A stretch of 13,576 bases of DNA, taken from the NCBI GenBank assembly GCA_002408445.1, contig DHSK01000122.1:887-14462 (forward strand), read 5' to 3'. The stretch comes from Syntrophomonas sp. UBA5288 (GTDB taxonomy: Bacteria > Bacillota > Syntrophomonadia > Syntrophomonadales > Syntrophomonadaceae). This document shows, piece after piece, positions 12,425-13,576 of the stretch (positions are counted from its first letter, which is position 1; each line of letters starts with the position of its first letter). The notes beneath the pieces were generated by a model. That model was not told the DNA's origin, ran no database searches, and worked only from the letters and a program-made list of their open reading frames with translations. A program made the translations under genes and the position numbers.

Positions 12425-13522
12425 ATGACTTTAGTATTAAATAAGCCTGTGATTGCGGTGGCCGGTAGTTCGGGGAAAACTACGACTAAAGAGATGATCG
12501 CCTCCATATTAAGACAAAAATGGCCAATATATAAATCTCCGGGCAATAGAAATAACCGGAAGAATATTCGGCAGCATGTTAAAAAGATCAAATCATCTCA
12601 CCGAGCCATAGTACTGGAGTTTGGCATGTCAGGCAAGGGGCATCTGACCCGCAGTTGCAGGATTATTAGACCCAATATGGCGATAATAACCATGGTAGGG
12701 ACATCTCACATCGGCAATTTCGGAGGATCACTAAGGAATCTTATCCGGGCCAAATCAGAATTGATCAGTCATATGCAGCCCAATGGAATCCTGTTCTTAA
12801 ATGCGGACGACAGGAATTCGAAACTATTGCTTAAAAGTAATTTCAGGGGAAGAATAATAAAAGTCGGTATTAACAACCCGGCCCATTATCGGGCAACCCA
12901 TATTGCTTATACCCAAGGCGGAATGACGTTCCGGGTTAAACTGAACGGTAAAGTCTGCCAGTTTTATATTCCTATTTATGGAAAACACAATGTATATAAT
13001 GCCCTTTTTGCCATTGCGCTAACTCATACTCTGGGTTTCAGCCCGCCAATGATTAAAGCCGGCCTGAGGTCATACCAACGGCCCCGGCGCAGATTAAGAA
13101 TTTATCGCCTGAAAAGGGGTATTACTCTAATTGACGATACATTTAACGCTAATCCTAACTCAGTTAATGCTGCTCTCGATGTTTTAACTACCATAAGCAA
13201 ACAGAAAAATGCGGCGGTATTGGGTAATATGAGCGAATTGGGCAGGTATAGCCAAAGAGGCCATACCAGGGTGGGAAAATATGCGGCCCGCAAACGCAAT
13301 TTAACCCGCTTGTTTACCTACGGAAGTAAAGCCCGGCAAATTGGCCGGGCAGCAGCCCAAACGGGCTTTCCCCGGCATAAAATAGTACATTCGGTTAATC
13401 GGGGGAGTTTGCACCAGCATCTGAAAAAGGATATTAGACCGGGTTGTACCATTCTGGTTAAAGGTTCTAATTCCATGGCTATGTACAAAACGGCCAGGTT
13501 CATAAAATCGCGCTATTCCTGA
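12425..13522 (+). CDS. Extremely basic MurF-like ligase lacking the UDP-MurNAc-binding domain
   Basis: A 365-residue Mur-ligase-family protein. MurF adds D-Ala-D-Ala to UDP-MurNAc-tripeptide in peptidoglycan synthesis and is about 450 residues long. Here the first 80 or so residues, the UDP-sugar-binding domain, are absent. The ATP-binding domain begins at residue 9 with GSSGKTTTK (14-22), then LEFGMSG (64-70), GTSHIGNFG (92-100), a likely carbamylated-lysine motif IRAK (Lys110) and GKHNVYNALFAIAL (186-199). The C-terminal domain keeps LIDDTFNANPNSV (235-247), AVLGNMSELGRYS and LVKGSNSM. I count 30 Lys and 36 Arg but only 4 Glu and 6 Asp. ATG follows AGAGGG (12413-12418) at 6 nt, and an in-frame TAA at 12410 excludes a longer start. 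It is probably a specialised amino-acid ligase, perhaps for a non-muropeptide substrate. Confidence 0.85.
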   Translation: MTLVLNKPVIAVAGSSGKTTTKEMIASILRQKWPIYKSPGNRNNRKNIRQHVKKIKSSHRAIVLEFGMSGKGHLTRSCRIIRPNMAIITMVGTSHIGNFGGSLRNLIRAKSELISHMQPNGILFLNADDRNSKLLLKSNFRGRIIKVGINNPAHYRATHIAYTQGGMTFRVKLNGKVCQFYIPIYGKHNVYNALFAIALTHTLGFSPPMIKAGLRSYQRPRRRLRIYRLKRGITLIDDTFNANPNSVNAALDVLTTISKQKNAAVLGNMSELGRYSQRGHTRVGKYAARKRNLTRLFTYGSKARQIGRAAAQTGFPRHKIVHSVNRGSLHQHLKKDIRPGCTILVKGSNSMAMYKTARFIKSRYS

Positions 13523-13576
13523 TTATTAGCCTAAGGTTATTTATCATGCCTATATAAGTCAGAGGGAACCGGAAGC

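Overview
The window looks like chromosomal DNA from an anaerobic, probably spore-forming Clostridia-type Firmicute of moderate GC. A Syntrophomonadaceae- or Peptococcaceae-like host is my best guess, but no gene proves it. The clues are strong AGGAGG ribosome binding sites, several TTG/GTG starts, a YhcN/YlaJ-type sporulation lipoprotein, a copper-amine-oxidase-like stalk domain on a secreted binding protein, LarB, and a rarA/mnmA neighbourhood that recalls the rarA-cymR-iscS-mnmA region of Bacillus (cymR and iscS are missing here). I see no rRNA, tRNA, CRISPR array, transposase or phage gene.

Positions 1-4810 are mostly housekeeping. An incoming terminator is followed by a PaaI-type thioesterase, a GC-rich hairpin-bounded intergenic element, the sporulation lipoprotein, rarA (minus), mnmA (plus, apparently starting at ATT) and larB (minus, convergent with mnmA). 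Positions 4811-7480 hold a two-gene unit (an SPFH/band-7 membrane protein and an Arc-like ribbon-helix-helix protein) with a 12-bp palindrome over its promoter and a strong terminator. Next come a leader with its own promoter and terminator, a TauE/SafE-type (TSUP) permease, and a small single-span membrane protein on the minus strand.

Positions 7731-11747 are more accessory. They contain a stalk-domain/solute-binding-protein fusion with no transporter genes beside it, a minus-strand group of three small membrane proteins (two clearly paralogous), a 79-bp palindromic repeat ending exactly at one stop codon, a divergent DUF2269/CopD-like membrane protein, the tail of a decayed sulfite/nitrite reductase gene, and a VOC-family protein.

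Positions 11882-13522 are the most unusual part. A 139-residue protein with 28 arginines and no lysine is followed by a MurF-like ligase. The ligase keeps the ATPase and C-terminal domains but lacks the N-terminal UDP-MurNAc-binding domain, and it carries 66 Lys+Arg against only 10 Asp+Glu. The two genes are separated by a strong terminator, so they are neighbours rather than an obvious operon. Their shared extreme basicity suggests, as inference only, that both act on or inside an anionic matrix such as spore DNA, a spore layer or a polyanionic polymer.
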